From Candidatus Omnitrophota bacterium (GTDB lineage Bacteria > Omnitrophota > Koll11 > Gygaellales > Profunditerraquicolaceae), in NCBI GenBank assembly GCA_028719045.1, contig JAQULD010000042.1, forward strand, positions 1-12,512: a stretch of DNA of 12,512 nt. Direction: 5' to 3'. The translations under genes and the position numbers were made by a program. The notes beneath the pieces are model-generated. The model was not told the origin of the DNA. It saw nothing but the letters and a program-made list of their open reading frames with translations, and ran no database searches. This document shows positions 1-8,311 of the stretch, in pieces; the stretch's first letter is position 1; each line of letters opens with the position of its first letter.

Positions 1-459
1 TCCCTCTCAAAGACCTGCAATATGACAGGCTGGAGGATAGGCTGGGCCTGCGGTAACAAAGATTTGATCGCGGGGCTCGCCAAGGTAAAATCCAACGTCG
101 ATTCCGGGATCTTTTCGGCGATCCAGATCGCGGGGATCGTGGCGCTGGAAGGCCAAAAATAATTCGCGGAAAACACCTGCCAGCTTTATCAGGCCAGACG
201 CAACATCCTGGTAGAAGGTTTGAACTCGCTGGGCTGGCCCGTCAAGAAACCTAAAGCCACCTTTTACATATGGGCCAGGATTCCTAAAACCAAAAAGACA
301 TCAATTGAATTTTCCGGCGAGCTCCTGGAGAAAGCCAACATCGTAGCCACTCCGGGAGTGGGATTCGGAAAACACGGGGAAGGCTATATACGCTTCGCTC
401 TTACCGTAAACAAAGAAAGAATGAAAGAAGTTATCACGAGGATCAAAGCGATATGGTGA
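1..459 (+). pseudogene. dapL: LL-diaminopimelate aminotransferase, 3' part, interrupted by an in-frame TAA
   Basis: DapL is a PLP-dependent class I/II aminotransferase that makes LL-diaminopimelate from tetrahydrodipicolinate for lysine and peptidoglycan. The 5' part lies outside the window. Reading frame 1 from base 1 gives [19 protein letters not shown], which holds the PLP-binding lysine (codon 10-12). Further on come [21 protein letters not shown] and the C-terminal TPGVGFGKHGEGYIRFALTV block, all typical of DapL rather than of alanine or aspartate aminotransferases. A TAA codon at 160-162 splits the frame, but the sequence on both sides aligns to family memory with no gap. This therefore looks like a single-base nonsense change, not a frameshift. 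The usual Tyr after SKT is Cys here. An internal TTG at 220 could only start a fragment lacking the catalytic lysine. It could be a true pseudogene or a sequencing error. The gene overlaps folK by 7 bases. I am confident of the family and unsure of its functional state. Confidence 0.82.
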
Positions 460-896
460 CCTGTTTTATAGGCCTAGGGTCAAACCTGGGTGACAGGAAC
501 TATTACATAACTGCGGCGATAAAAAGAATAAAGATGCTCCCGTTCACACGGATAAAAAAGATTTCTTCTATCATTGAGACCGCGCCCCAAGGCGGCCCCG
601 CTCAAGGGCCGTATTTGAATGCCGTTTTAGCGTTAGACACCGGCCTTGCGCCTTACTCATTGCTTCAAAAACTGCAGGAGATAGAAAACAGCTTAGGGCG
701 TGTCCGGACCGGAAAAAACTCTCCCCGTACCATTGACCTGGACATTCTCATTTATTCGGACACCCTCATAAACGAAGAAGCCTTACGCATACCTCATCCC
801 CGCATGATGGAACGCGAATTTGTGCTTACCCCTCTTAAAGAAATTGCCCCGGAAGTACTGAAAGACTTGACTTTAAAAAAAAGAAGTGACCTATGA
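453..896 (+). CDS. folK: 2-amino-4-hydroxy-6-hydroxymethyldihydropteridine pyrophosphokinase (HPPK)
   Basis: This cytoplasmic enzyme transfers pyrophosphate from ATP to 6-hydroxymethyl-7,8-dihydropterin, the step before dihydropteroate synthase in folate synthesis. The 147-residue product is within the usual size for a single-domain HPPK. Visible motifs are GLGSNLGDR (residues 7-15), the ETAPQG...YLNAV substrate loop (42-58), LQEIENSLGRVR (74-85), PRTIDLDIL (91-99) with the two magnesium-binding aspartates at 95 and 97, and PHPRMMEREFVLTPL (114-128). The ATG at 453 lies inside the last codons of the upstream dapL, whose TGA is at 457-459, so translation is probably coupled. The stop overlaps the panC start as ATGA. 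Neighbours suggest a mixed amino-acid and cofactor operon. Confidence 0.96.
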   Translation: MVTCFIGLGSNLGDRNYYITAAIKRIKMLPFTRIKKISSIIETAPQGGPAQGPYLNAVLALDTGLAPYSLLQKLQEIENSLGRVRTGKNSPRTIDLDILIYSDTLINEEALRIPHPRMMEREFVLTPLKEIAPEVLKDLTLKKRSDL

Positions 897-1738
897 AAAT
901 CATACACGCCATCCCGCAGATGGAGAAGGTTAGCAGGGACGCAAAAAATAAAGGCAAATCCCTGGGATTTGTGGCCACGATGGGAGCTCTCCATGACGGG
1001 CACTTAAGCCTCATCCGTAAGGCGCGAAAAGAAAACGACATCGTGGTGGTAAGCATATTCGTCAACCCCGCGCAATTCGGCCCTAAAGAGGATTTCAAGC
1101 GCTATCCCCGTCCTGTAAAACAAGACCTGGCACTGTGCCGCAAGACCGGCGTGGATTTCGTTTTTTCCCCGAAAAGCGAAGAGATGTATCCGGAAGGCTT
1201 TAAAACTTATGTCCAGGTCGAAGGGCTAAGCGATACCTTATGCGGAGCTAAAAGGCCGGGGCATTTCCGCGGCGTGGCCACGGTAGTAACGAAACTGTTC
1301 AATATAATCCGCCCTGACACGGCTTACTTCGGGCAAAAAGACGCGCAGCAGTTAATCATCTTGCAACAAATGGCCAAAGATTTGAATATGCCGGTAAAGA
1401 TCAAAATGCTTCCCATTGTAAGAGAAAAAACCGGGCTGGCTTTAAGTTCAAGGAACATTTATCTCAAGGGATCCGAAAGAAAAGACGCGCTGGCCTTGTC
1501 CCGGGCCCTTGCCGAAGCTTCCCGCCTGCTAAAAAAAGGCATAAACTCTTCCGGAAGGATAATCGCGGGAATGCAATCTATTATAAAAAAAGCCCCCGCG
1601 GCGAGGATCGATTACACGGCTATAGTGGGCTTAACTGATTTAAAGCCTGTAAAACTTATAAAGGGGGGCTGCTTGATCGCGCTGGCAGTCCGGATCGGAA
1701 AAACAAGGCTTATCGATAACATGATTGTAGGAAAATAA
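893..1738 (+). CDS. panC: Pantothenate synthetase (pantoate--beta-alanine ligase)
   Basis: PanC condenses D-pantoate and beta-alanine with ATP, through a pantoyl-adenylate, to form pantothenate, the CoA precursor. It acts in the cytoplasm. The 281-residue product has normal family length. It shows the nucleotidyltransferase signature MGALHDGHLSL (30-40) with the HIGH-like histidines 34 and 37. It also has FVNPAQFGPKEDFKRYPR (56-73), CGAKRPGHFRGVATVV (117-132), FGQKDAQQL (146-154) and the KMSKS-like LALSSRN (182-188). The start ATG overlaps the folK stop by 4 bases (ATGA), which indicates translational coupling. The gene lies 5 bases before the aspartate dehydrogenase gene. No panB or panD is in the window, so the source of pantoate and beta-alanine is not visible. 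Confidence 0.97.
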   Translation: MKIIHAIPQMEKVSRDAKNKGKSLGFVATMGALHDGHLSLIRKARKENDIVVVSIFVNPAQFGPKEDFKRYPRPVKQDLALCRKTGVDFVFSPKSEEMYPEGFKTYVQVEGLSDTLCGAKRPGHFRGVATVVTKLFNIIRPDTAYFGQKDAQQLIILQQMAKDLNMPVKIKMLPIVREKTGLALSSRNIYLKGSERKDALALSRALAEASRLLKKGINSSGRIIAGMQSIIKKAPAARIDYTAIVGLTDLKPVKLIKGGCLIALAVRIGKTRLIDNMIVGK

Positions 1739-1743
1739 CCATT

Positions 1744-2562
1744 ATGCTTAAAAAAGTCAGGATAGGAATTGCCGGCTGCGGAGCTATCGGCTCGTCTCTG
1801 GCAAAAGCGATCGTAAAAGATTTCTCTGCCCGGGCGACTTTGTCCGCGTTATATGATATAGACCCCGTGAAGTCCTCCGCATTGTCCCGGAGTTTGGGAA
1901 AAAATATTTCCGCCAAAAACCTGGGAGCGCTGTTAAAAAAATCGGATCTCGTTATTGAAGCTTCTCAAGCGAAAAGTTCATATGACATCGCTTACTCATC
2001 CTTAAAGAACGGGAAAAGCATCCTTGTCATGAGCATCGGGGGGATTTTAAACGGTTTTAACCGCCTGCAGGCTTTAGCGGAAAGAAAAAACGCGAAAGTT
2101 TACCTGCCGAGCGGAGCTATCGCAGGGCTAGACGCTTTGAAAGCCGCTTCTCTCGGTAAAATAAAAAAGGTGGTACTGACCACCTTTAAAAATCCGCTTT
2201 CTTTTAAAGGCAACAGTTACCTGAAGCAAAAAGGGGTAAAACTTGACAAGATACAAAATGAAACGGTGTTGTTTGAAGGCAGCGCCAAACAAGCAGTCAG
2301 ATTTTTTCCGCAGAATATAAACGTTGCAGCCGCCCTAAGTATAGCCGGGATAGGCCAGGAAAGAACTAAAGTAAAAATAGTCGCTTCGAAAAAAATGGAA
2401 AGGAACACGCACGAAATCAAGATCGAATCCGATTCTGGCAGTATCACATGCCGCACAGAGAATGTCCTGCATCCGGATAACCCGAAAACCAGTTATCTGG
2501 CGGTATTGTCTGCCGTTGCAACCTTAAAACAAATCTTTGCTCCCGTGAAAATCGGTACGTAG
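1744..2562 (+). CDS. nadX: L-aspartate dehydrogenase (NadX type)
   Basis: Family members oxidise L-aspartate to iminoaspartate with NAD(P)+. This can replace L-aspartate oxidase (NadB) as the first step of de novo NAD synthesis. The 272-residue protein begins with a Rossmann fold, IGIAGCGAIGSSLA (7-20). It then has SIGGIL (97-102), the family block LPSGAIAGLDALKA (121-134), FPQNINVAAALSIAGIG (188-204), THEI with the likely catalytic histidine at 223, and a C-terminal NPKTSYLAVLSAVATL (246-261). This is the aspartate dehydrogenase/DUF108 arrangement. It starts 5 bases after panC and ends the operon. No nadA or nadC is visible next to it, so the NAD role is inferred from the family. A related homoserine or other amino-acid dehydrogenase activity is less likely. 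Confidence 0.88.
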   Translation: MLKKVRIGIAGCGAIGSSLAKAIVKDFSARATLSALYDIDPVKSSALSRSLGKNISAKNLGALLKKSDLVIEASQAKSSYDIAYSSLKNGKSILVMSIGGILNGFNRLQALAERKNAKVYLPSGAIAGLDALKAASLGKIKKVVLTTFKNPLSFKGNSYLKQKGVKLDKIQNETVLFEGSAKQAVRFFPQNINVAAALSIAGIGQERTKVKIVASKKMERNTHEIKIESDSGSITCRTENVLHPDNPKTSYLAVLSAVATLKQIFAPVKIGT

Positions 2563-2593
2563 AAACAGGCTTTTGTTTTAAAATTATAAAATG

Positions 2594-2604
2594 AAGGGAG
2601 GTGA
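2594..2604 (+). promoter_or_regulatory. Strong Shine-Dalgarno of the duplicated small protein gene
   Basis: AAGGGAGGTGA is almost fully complementary to the anti-Shine-Dalgarno end of 16S rRNA. It lies 8 bases before the ATG at 2613. It decides the start: an in-frame GTG at 2601 lies inside this site and so is not the real initiator. A match this strong suggests high translation. Confidence 0.85.
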
Positions 2605-2612
2605 AATACAAT

Positions 2613-2855
2613 ATGGCAGAAAAAGTCGCAAAAGTAGGAATCAAAAGAGAAAAGGGATACCTCTATTACGTCGATAAGCAGGGTGACGTATCCAGCGCCA
2701 AAATGGCGAGGGGTAAGGAAAAAGGGGGTAAGCCCAAAAAAGTAGCAAAATGCGGTATCAAGAGAAAAGAAGGATACCTCTATTTTGTTGACAAGCAGGG
2801 TGACGTTTCTTGCGCCAAGATGAAAAGAGGCGGCAAGAAATCCAAGAGAAAATAA
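2613..2855 (+). CDS. Small highly basic protein with internal tandem duplication, function unknown
   Basis: The product is 80 residues long, lysine-rich, and has no signal peptide or membrane segment. It consists of two copies of one 31-residue unit: residues 4-34 and 43-73. Each unit contains a GYLY-[YF]-VDKQGDVS core followed by AKM and a basic tail, and 25 of 31 positions are identical. The copies are joined by KEKGGKPK, and the protein ends in GGKKSKRK. Cysteine occurs only in copy 2 (residues 47 and 67, matching V8 and S28 of copy 1). The start is ATG 2613, fixed by the strong Shine-Dalgarno. A perfect terminator follows, so the gene seems to end its own transcription unit. I recall similar GYLYxVD small proteins in uncultured bacteria but know no function. 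The basic charge and probable high expression would suit nucleic-acid binding, but that is a guess. Confidence 0.85.
   Translation: MAEKVAKVGIKREKGYLYYVDKQGDVSSAKMARGKEKGGKPKKVAKCGIKRKEGYLYFVDKQGDVSCAKMKRGGKKSKRK
2622..2831 (+). repeat. Intragenic tandem duplication (two 93-nt units, period 117)
   Basis: Units at 2622-2714 and 2739-2831 encode the two copies of the 31-residue module. By hand alignment, 71 of 93 bases match. Exact shared blocks include GGATACCTCTAT and AAGCAGGGTGACGT. About half of the differing codons are synonymous, so the duplication is not brand new and the protein sequence has been held by selection. Confidence 0.85.
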
Positions 2856-2864
2856 TGTAACAAA

Positions 2865-2906
2865 CAAAAGAAAACCCCTGTCTTTTTTCGCAGGGGTTTT
2901 CTTTTG
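2865..2906 (+). terminator. Perfect intrinsic terminator, probably bidirectional
   Basis: The 16-base arm CAAAAGAAAACCCCTG (2865-2880) is followed by a 10-base loop and its exact reverse complement at 2891-2906. The GC core CCCCTG/CAGGGG is flanked by A-rich and T-rich arms, so the hairpin would be followed by a U-tract on either strand. It starts 9 bases after the stop of the small basic protein gene and separates it from uvrA. Confidence 0.92.
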
Positions 2907-2965
2907 CTTAAACTTCTAACTATCAGGTTCAACTCCTGCCAGAACAAACCATCCGGAAGGCTTTT

Positions 2966-5788
2966 ATGGAAAACAATATCATTATAAAAGGCGCCAAAGA
3001 GCACAACCTCAAAAACATAAACCTTGAACTGCCGCGCAACAAACTGATCGTGGTCACCGGTTTATCGGGTTCAGGGAAGTCCAGCCTTGCCTTTGATACT
3101 ATTTACGCCGAAGGGCAGCGCCGGTACGTGGAAAGCTTATCCAGCTACGCCAGGCAATTCCTGGAACAACTGCAAAAACCGGATGTCGAATATATCGAAG
3201 GATTGTCACCGGCCATCTCGATCGAGCAGAGGACCGCCGGAGGAAACCCGCGTTCAACGGTAGGCACCCAGACTGAAATATACGATTACTTAAGGCTTCT
3301 TTTTGCCAGGATCGGCAAAGTCCATTGCTATAACTGCGGGCAGCCCATAGAAAGGCAGACATCCCAGGAAATCGTGGAAAGGATCCTCCAGCAGCTAAAA
3401 GACAAAAGCGTACAAATACTGGCGCCCTTGGTCAAAGGCAAAAAGGGCGAATATAAGGAGATTTTTTCACAGATCCAAAAATCAGGTTTTACCCGCTGCC
3501 GGGTAGACGGGCAGGTCTATGAATTACCGGCCCGGATCAAGCTGCAGAAATACAAAATACACAATATAGAGGTAGTGGTAGACAGGCTCTCCATAAAAGC
3601 TGAAGCAAAGAACAGGATCACAGACTCGGTAGAGACAGCCTTAAAAACAGGCAAAGGCATAGTGATCGTAGTGGTAACGAACGGGCAAGCGGACAAAAGC
3701 GGCGACAAACCAGCTGAATTTATCTTCAGCGAACAGTATGCCTGCGCAAAATGCGGAATAGATATCGCGGAGGTTGAACCCAGGTTATTTTCATTCAACT
3801 CCCCGTTCGGCGCCTGCCTTTCCTGCAACGGCCTGGGGATAAAGCTGGAATTCGACCCAGATCTGGTCGTGCCTGACAAGAACAAGTCCATTAACGGGGG
3901 AGCGATCGAAGCATGGAAACGAGGCGGACGGGGTTACATCCTGTACTACCGCTGGCTGATCAGGGAATTATCCCGCGAAATGAATTTTGACCTGGACACA
4001 CCTTTTATCAAACTTAAAAAAGAAACCCAAAAAGCCATTCTTTACGGCACAAACGAATATTTCCCGGGCGGCAAGCCCTTCGAGGGGGTCATACCTCATC
4101 TGGAAAGGCTCTTCAAACAGACTGAAAGCGACTATTTAAAAGAAGAGATTTCCAGGTTCATGTCAAGCCTGCCCTGTCCGGTTTGCAACGGTTCAAGGCT
4201 CAAGAAAGAAAGCCTCGCGGTTACTATAAACGGCAAAAACATATGGGAAATAACCCGGTTGCCGGTAAAAGAAAGCTGTGATTTTTTCAAGAACATTTCC
4301 CTCTCACAGAAAGAACAGCAGATAGCCCGCCAGGTTTTAAAAGAAATAATACAAAGGCTGCAATTTTGCATTAACGTAGGCCTTGACTATATCACCCTGG
4401 ACAGGAAATATTTCACCCTTTCAGGAGGAGAGGCGCAGAGAGTGCGTTTGGCGACCCAGGTAGGATCACGCCTGGTCGGAGTGCTTTATATTTTAGACGA
4501 ACCAAGCATAGGGCTGCATCCCAGGGACGAATCCCAGTTAATCTCCACCTTAAAAGACTTAAGGGACCTTGGCAACACTCTCATCATTGTCGAACACGAC
4601 GAATCCGTGATCAGGGCAGCCGATTATATAGTGGATTTGGGCCCCGGAGCGGGAAGCCATGGCGGCGAAGTGGTTTTCTCCGGCACAAAAGATGATTTAC
4701 TAAAACATTCTGATTGCCTGACCGCGAAATACTTACGCAAGGAATTAAGAATAAATATCCCGGAAAACAGAAGGAAGCCGGACATAAAAAACTGCCTCCA
4801 GGTGATCGGAGCCAGGGAACATAACCTGAAATCCATAGACGTAAAATTCCCCCTGGGCGTATTTATCGGCATAACCGGAGTTTCCGGCTCAGGTAAATCC
4901 ACGTTAATAGACGAAATACTGTACCGCAGCTTATCCAAAGCGCTTTACAAATCAAAGGAAAAACCCGGAGATTACGATAAAATACTTGGGACTCATCTTG
5001 TAGACAAGGTCATCATGGTAGACCAATCGCCGATAGGCAGGACCCCGCGTTCCAATCCCGCTACCTATACGGGAGTTTTTAGCGTGATCAGGGATATCTT
5101 CAGCAGGCTTCCGGAAGCGCGAATGAGAGGATATAAACCGGGCAGATTCTCCTTTAATGTCAAAGGCGGACGGTGCGAAGCCTGCTCAGGGGACGGCATT
5201 AAAAAGATAGAAATGCATTTTCTGCCCGATGTTTACGTAAAATGCGATGTATGCAAAGGAAGGCGCTTCAATGAAGCCACTTTAGAGGTAAAATACAAAG
5301 GCAAAAGCATAGCCGATGTCCTGGATATGACGGTAGAAGAAGCCCTGGATTTATTTTCCAATGTGCCTAAAATAAAAAACGTGCTTTTTACCCTTTACGA
5401 CGTAGGCCTCGGTTATATACAACTCGGACAGTCCGCCACCACCTTATCCGGAGGAGAAGCTCAACGCCTTAAGCTTTCTTCCGAATTAAGCAAGAGAGCC
5501 ACAGGTAAAACCCTTTATATCCTGGATGAACCTACCACAGGCCTGCACTTTGCCGACGTGCAAAAGCTGCTATCGGTCCTGCAGAGGCTGGTAGATAAAG
5601 GGAATACCGTCCTGGTGATCGAGCATAACCTGGAAGTGATTAAATGCTCCGATTATATAATCGATCTTGGCCCCGAAGGAGGCGAAGATGGCGGAAAGGT
5701 CGTGGCCTGCGGCAGCCCCGAAGAAGTTGTCAAAAACAATGATTCTTACACGGCAAAGTACCTAAGAAAGGTATTGAATAACAGTTAG
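2966..5788 (+). CDS. uvrA: UvrABC system protein A (excinuclease ABC subunit A)
   Basis: UvrA is the DNA-binding ATPase that finds bulky lesions in nucleotide excision repair and loads UvrB. The 940 residues match the family's usual length and the tandem ABC layout is complete. Walker A motifs are GLSGSGKSS (32-40) and GVSGSGKST (638-646). ABC signatures are LSGGEAQRV (from 485) and LSGGEAQRL (from 827). Walker B motifs are [12 protein letters not shown] (from 507) and [12 protein letters not shown] (from 850). Zinc modules are C260/C263/C284/C287 and C737/C740/C760/C763, with a further CPVCNGSRL at 404. [10 protein letters not shown] also fits the family. The start ATG is preceded by GGAAGG and yields the canonical N-terminus [17 protein letters not shown]. 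No clear promoter is visible in the 59 bases after the upstream terminator. The next gene begins 23 bases after the stop. Confidence 0.98.
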   Translation: MENNIIIKGAKEHNLKNINLELPRNKLIVVTGLSGSGKSSLAFDTIYAEGQRRYVESLSSYARQFLEQLQKPDVEYIEGLSPAISIEQRTAGGNPRSTVGTQTEIYDYLRLLFARIGKVHCYNCGQPIERQTSQEIVERILQQLKDKSVQILAPLVKGKKGEYKEIFSQIQKSGFTRCRVDGQVYELPARIKLQKYKIHNIEVVVDRLSIKAEAKNRITDSVETALKTGKGIVIVVVTNGQADKSGDKPAEFIFSEQYACAKCGIDIAEVEPRLFSFNSPFGACLSCNGLGIKLEFDPDLVVPDKNKSINGGAIEAWKRGGRGYILYYRWLIRELSREMNFDLDTPFIKLKKETQKAILYGTNEYFPGGKPFEGVIPHLERLFKQTESDYLKEEISRFMSSLPCPVCNGSRLKKESLAVTINGKNIWEITRLPVKESCDFFKNISLSQKEQQIARQVLKEIIQRLQFCINVGLDYITLDRKYFTLSGGEAQRVRLATQVGSRLVGVLYILDEPSIGLHPRDESQLISTLKDLRDLGNTLIIVEHDESVIRAADYIVDLGPGAGSHGGEVVFSGTKDDLLKHSDCLTAKYLRKELRINIPENRRKPDIKNCLQVIGAREHNLKSIDVKFPLGVFIGITGVSGSGKSTLIDEILYRSLSKALYKSKEKPGDYDKILGTHLVDKVIMVDQSPIGRTPRSNPATYTGVFSVIRDIFSRLPEARMRGYKPGRFSFNVKGGRCEACSGDGIKKIEMHFLPDVYVKCDVCKGRRFNEATLEVKYKGKSIADVLDMTVEEALDLFSNVPKIKNVLFTLYDVGLGYIQLGQSATTLSGGEAQRLKLSSELSKRATGKTLYILDEPTTGLHFADVQKLLSVLQRLVDKGNTVLVIEHNLEVIKCSDYIIDLGPEGGEDGGKVVACGSPEEVVKNNDSYTAKYLRKVLNNS

Positions 5789-5811
5789 AGTAGTGCTATA
5801 TTTAAATCCAA

Positions 5812-8280
5812 ATGAAAAAATTAACTTTCGCTTTGATACTGTTTTGCGCCTTTAGTTCTGTTCTTTGCGGCTTGGCTTATCCCCAGGAACAAGCTAAGGA
5901 AGAGGAAGCATTGTTCGTCGCGCAAAAAGCGGTGGATGACGGTTTTTATGACGTGGGCCTGTCCCTCCTTGAGCGTTTCTTAAAGAACTATCCCGCTTCC
6001 TCAAAAACGACAGACGCCAGCCTTTTAATAGGACAATGCTATTTTTACCAGGGCAGGTATCTTGACGCCTTAAAAAAGTTCGAAGAACTGCAAAACCTGC
6101 CCCAGGCAAGCGGTATAAAAGACGCTGTCTTATACTGGACGGCCGAGGTGCATTTCAGGGGCAATAATTTCAGCAAGGCCGCTTCATTTTACAAGATGAT
6201 CATAGATGATTTCCCGAAATCCACGTACCTTCCTAGCGCGTATTATTCCATGGGCTGGTGCCTGTTCCAGGACGGCAAATTCGAAGAGGCATTGAATTAT
6301 TTCAAGGCAGTGGAAGAGAAATTCCCCAAAGAAACCCAGGTACAAGACGCGTATTTTAAAATAATAGAATGCCTCTACAACCTCAAAGATTACCCGGCAA
6401 TGAAAGAGAAGATCAAATCTTACCTTAAACTCTACTCCAAAGATGTCTCAAAGATCCCGTACCTCTACTTTTACCAGGCCGAAGCCGATTACTACCTGAA
6501 TAATTTTACAGAAAGCCTTGACAGCTATTCCAAGGCCCTTGCCAAGACTAAGGACGAAAAACTCCAGGCCCTGGCCCGCCTCGGGATAGGCTGGTCTTAC
6601 CTTAAAGAAAAGCTTTACAAGCAGGCGGAAGACGCTTTTTCCGAAGTAAAGGCCGATAACCTGGAAAAAAGGAACCAGGACGCGCTCCTTCTGGCAAAAG
6701 CGGTCTTGAACTTTGAAACAAAAAAATACACGCAAGCCGAAGAGATATACAATCAGCTGATGAATTCCACTACAGACACGGCCGTGCAGGTCCAGGCCTG
6801 CCTGGGGAAAGCGGATTCGCTTTACAACCTCGGGGAATACCAGGAAGCGGAGATAGTGTACAAAGAGGCTTTAGCCAAAATCACGGTTGATTTTCCTTCC
6901 GGAGAGATAACGGACAAATTGCATTACGGCCTGGCCTGGGCCCTTTTCAAACAAGCGGAATTCAAGGATGCCATCAAGGAATTCCAGAAAATAGCCAAGC
7001 AAAGCGAGGACAAGGTCGTTAAGGTTAGCGCACTTTGCCAGATAGGCGACGCCTACCAGGATTCAGGCGAATACGACAAAGCACAAGAGACCTACGACAG
7101 CATACTAAAAGATTACCCGGACAGCCTGTACGGGGATTACGTCCAGTATCAATTGGGCTTAACGATGCTAAAATCCTCTAATTATGACGGGGCGATCCTA
7201 AGTTTTTTAAGCCTGAAAAGGAATTACCCGAATTCCAAGATGCTCGATGAAGCCAACTACGCGCTGGGGCTGGCTTATTTCCAAAAACAGGATTATAATT
7301 CCAGCAGGGAAATATTCGGCAGGTTCGAACAGGACTTTAAAGAAAGCAACCTTAAATCACAGGCCAATTACCTCCTGGGCACAAGCTTATATAATCTGGG
7401 CAAATACCAGGAAGCCATTGAGGTATTCAAAAACATCCTGAGGAATTTCAGCCAGGACAGCGACCTCTGCCAGAAAGCGGAATATGAAATAGCCGATTGT
7501 TTTTACCAGATGGGCGATGAAAAAGAAGCGATGTCGCGGTTTAAAGCGCTAAGGACCAAGTACCCGGATTCAAAGCTTACCGTCGAAATTATCTGGTGGC
7601 TGGGGGAATATTACTACAGGCATAACGACCTTAATCTGGCAGGCAGATATTTTAACTCGGTCATCCAGGATTTCCCGAAGAGCAGCCTTGTTAACGACGC
7701 TTATTACATTCTCGGTTCGATTTACGAACAGGAGTCTAAATATGAAGACAGCTTGAATTGTTTTACCAAAGTGATCGGATCCGGGAAATCCGACCTCTCG
7801 GGGCAGGCGGCAATCGCGATCGCGGATATTTATTTAAAACAGGACAAACCGGAAGCAGCGTATAACGCCTACCAGGATGTCCTGAAAAACTACCCTAACC
7901 TCAATTACCTGGCATTCCCCAAGATCGCCGACTACCTGTACAGCGCGAAAAAATACGATGAGGCGGTGGATTATTACAGAAAAAGCCTGGACATAGTGCC
8001 CGCAAAAGACATAGCCTACATCCAGTTCAAAATCGCTGAAACCCGGCAATCCCAGGGTAAGCCGAAGGACGCGGTGGAAGAATACCTTAAAGTATCCTAC
8101 CTTTATCCTGAAAACAGCGCGTTAGTGGTAAAATCGCTGCTCAGGGTGGGCAAGATTTACGAGGACCAGGAAGATTACAAACGGGCTTTTGATATGTACC
8201 AAAAAGTATCAGCTATGGATGTACCCGAAGCTAAATTCGCCAGGGAAAACATGGAACAAATAAAAAAATACATAAAATAG
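5812..8280 (+). CDS. Exported giant TPR-repeat protein, CpoB/YbgF- or BamD-like partner of the Tol/Ton motor
   Basis: The 822-residue protein opens with a signal peptide: MKK, a hydrophobic core (residues 5-20) and a likely cleavage near LAYPQ around residue 23. The cysteine at 19 is not in a good lipobox (S-V-L-C), so a soluble periplasmic protein is more likely than a lipoprotein. The rest is almost entirely tetratricopeptide-like helical pairs. I count about 21 units of roughly 36 residues, recognisable by G/A-x-x-Y and F-x-x-[LI]-x-x-x-[YF]-P positions such as LGLAYFQKQDY, ADCFYQMGDEKEA and LGEYYYRHNDL. No enzymatic domain is visible. Directly downstream are TolQ/TolR-like genes, suggesting it is the periplasmic scaffold of that machine, as CpoB (YbgF) is for Tol-Pal, though this protein is far longer. 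AglT-like motility proteins are another possibility. No good Shine-Dalgarno precedes the ATG. Specific function is unknown. Confidence 0.85.
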   Translation: MKKLTFALILFCAFSSVLCGLAYPQEQAKEEEALFVAQKAVDDGFYDVGLSLLERFLKNYPASSKTTDASLLIGQCYFYQGRYLDALKKFEELQNLPQASGIKDAVLYWTAEVHFRGNNFSKAASFYKMIIDDFPKSTYLPSAYYSMGWCLFQDGKFEEALNYFKAVEEKFPKETQVQDAYFKIIECLYNLKDYPAMKEKIKSYLKLYSKDVSKIPYLYFYQAEADYYLNNFTESLDSYSKALAKTKDEKLQALARLGIGWSYLKEKLYKQAEDAFSEVKADNLEKRNQDALLLAKAVLNFETKKYTQAEEIYNQLMNSTTDTAVQVQACLGKADSLYNLGEYQEAEIVYKEALAKITVDFPSGEITDKLHYGLAWALFKQAEFKDAIKEFQKIAKQSEDKVVKVSALCQIGDAYQDSGEYDKAQETYDSILKDYPDSLYGDYVQYQLGLTMLKSSNYDGAILSFLSLKRNYPNSKMLDEANYALGLAYFQKQDYNSSREIFGRFEQDFKESNLKSQANYLLGTSLYNLGKYQEAIEVFKNILRNFSQDSDLCQKAEYEIADCFYQMGDEKEAMSRFKALRTKYPDSKLTVEIIWWLGEYYYRHNDLNLAGRYFNSVIQDFPKSSLVNDAYYILGSIYEQESKYEDSLNCFTKVIGSGKSDLSGQAAIAIADIYLKQDKPEAAYNAYQDVLKNYPNLNYLAFPKIADYLYSAKKYDEAVDYYRKSLDIVPAKDIAYIQFKIAETRQSQGKPKDAVEEYLKVSYLYPENSALVVKSLLRVGKIYEDQEDYKRAFDMYQKVSAMDVPEAKFARENMEQIKKYIK

Positions 8281-8311
8281 GATATTGAACCGAAACGCGG
8301 AAAGGTAAGAA

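Noticed and set aside
220..459. Independent small gene starting at TTG 220
   Set aside because: It is the continuing C-terminal frame of dapL, lacks the catalytic lysine and has no ribosome-binding site.
2563..2593. Promoter for the small basic protein gene (TATAAA at 2585-2590)
   Set aside because: No acceptable -35 box is found 16-18 bases upstream, so I cannot support a promoter. The gene may be read through from nadX or use another sigma factor.
2921..2949. tRNA-like 3' end: CAGGTTCAACTCCTG T-arm look-alike with CCA at 2947-2949
   Set aside because: Only a 4-bp stem forms, and no matching 5' acceptor strand, D-arm or anticodon arm exists upstream, where the terminator lies. It is at most a relic.
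7247..7441. Small + strand open frame inside the TPR gene
   Set aside because: It is a different-frame shadow of the TPR coding sequence with no ribosome-binding site or recognisable protein.
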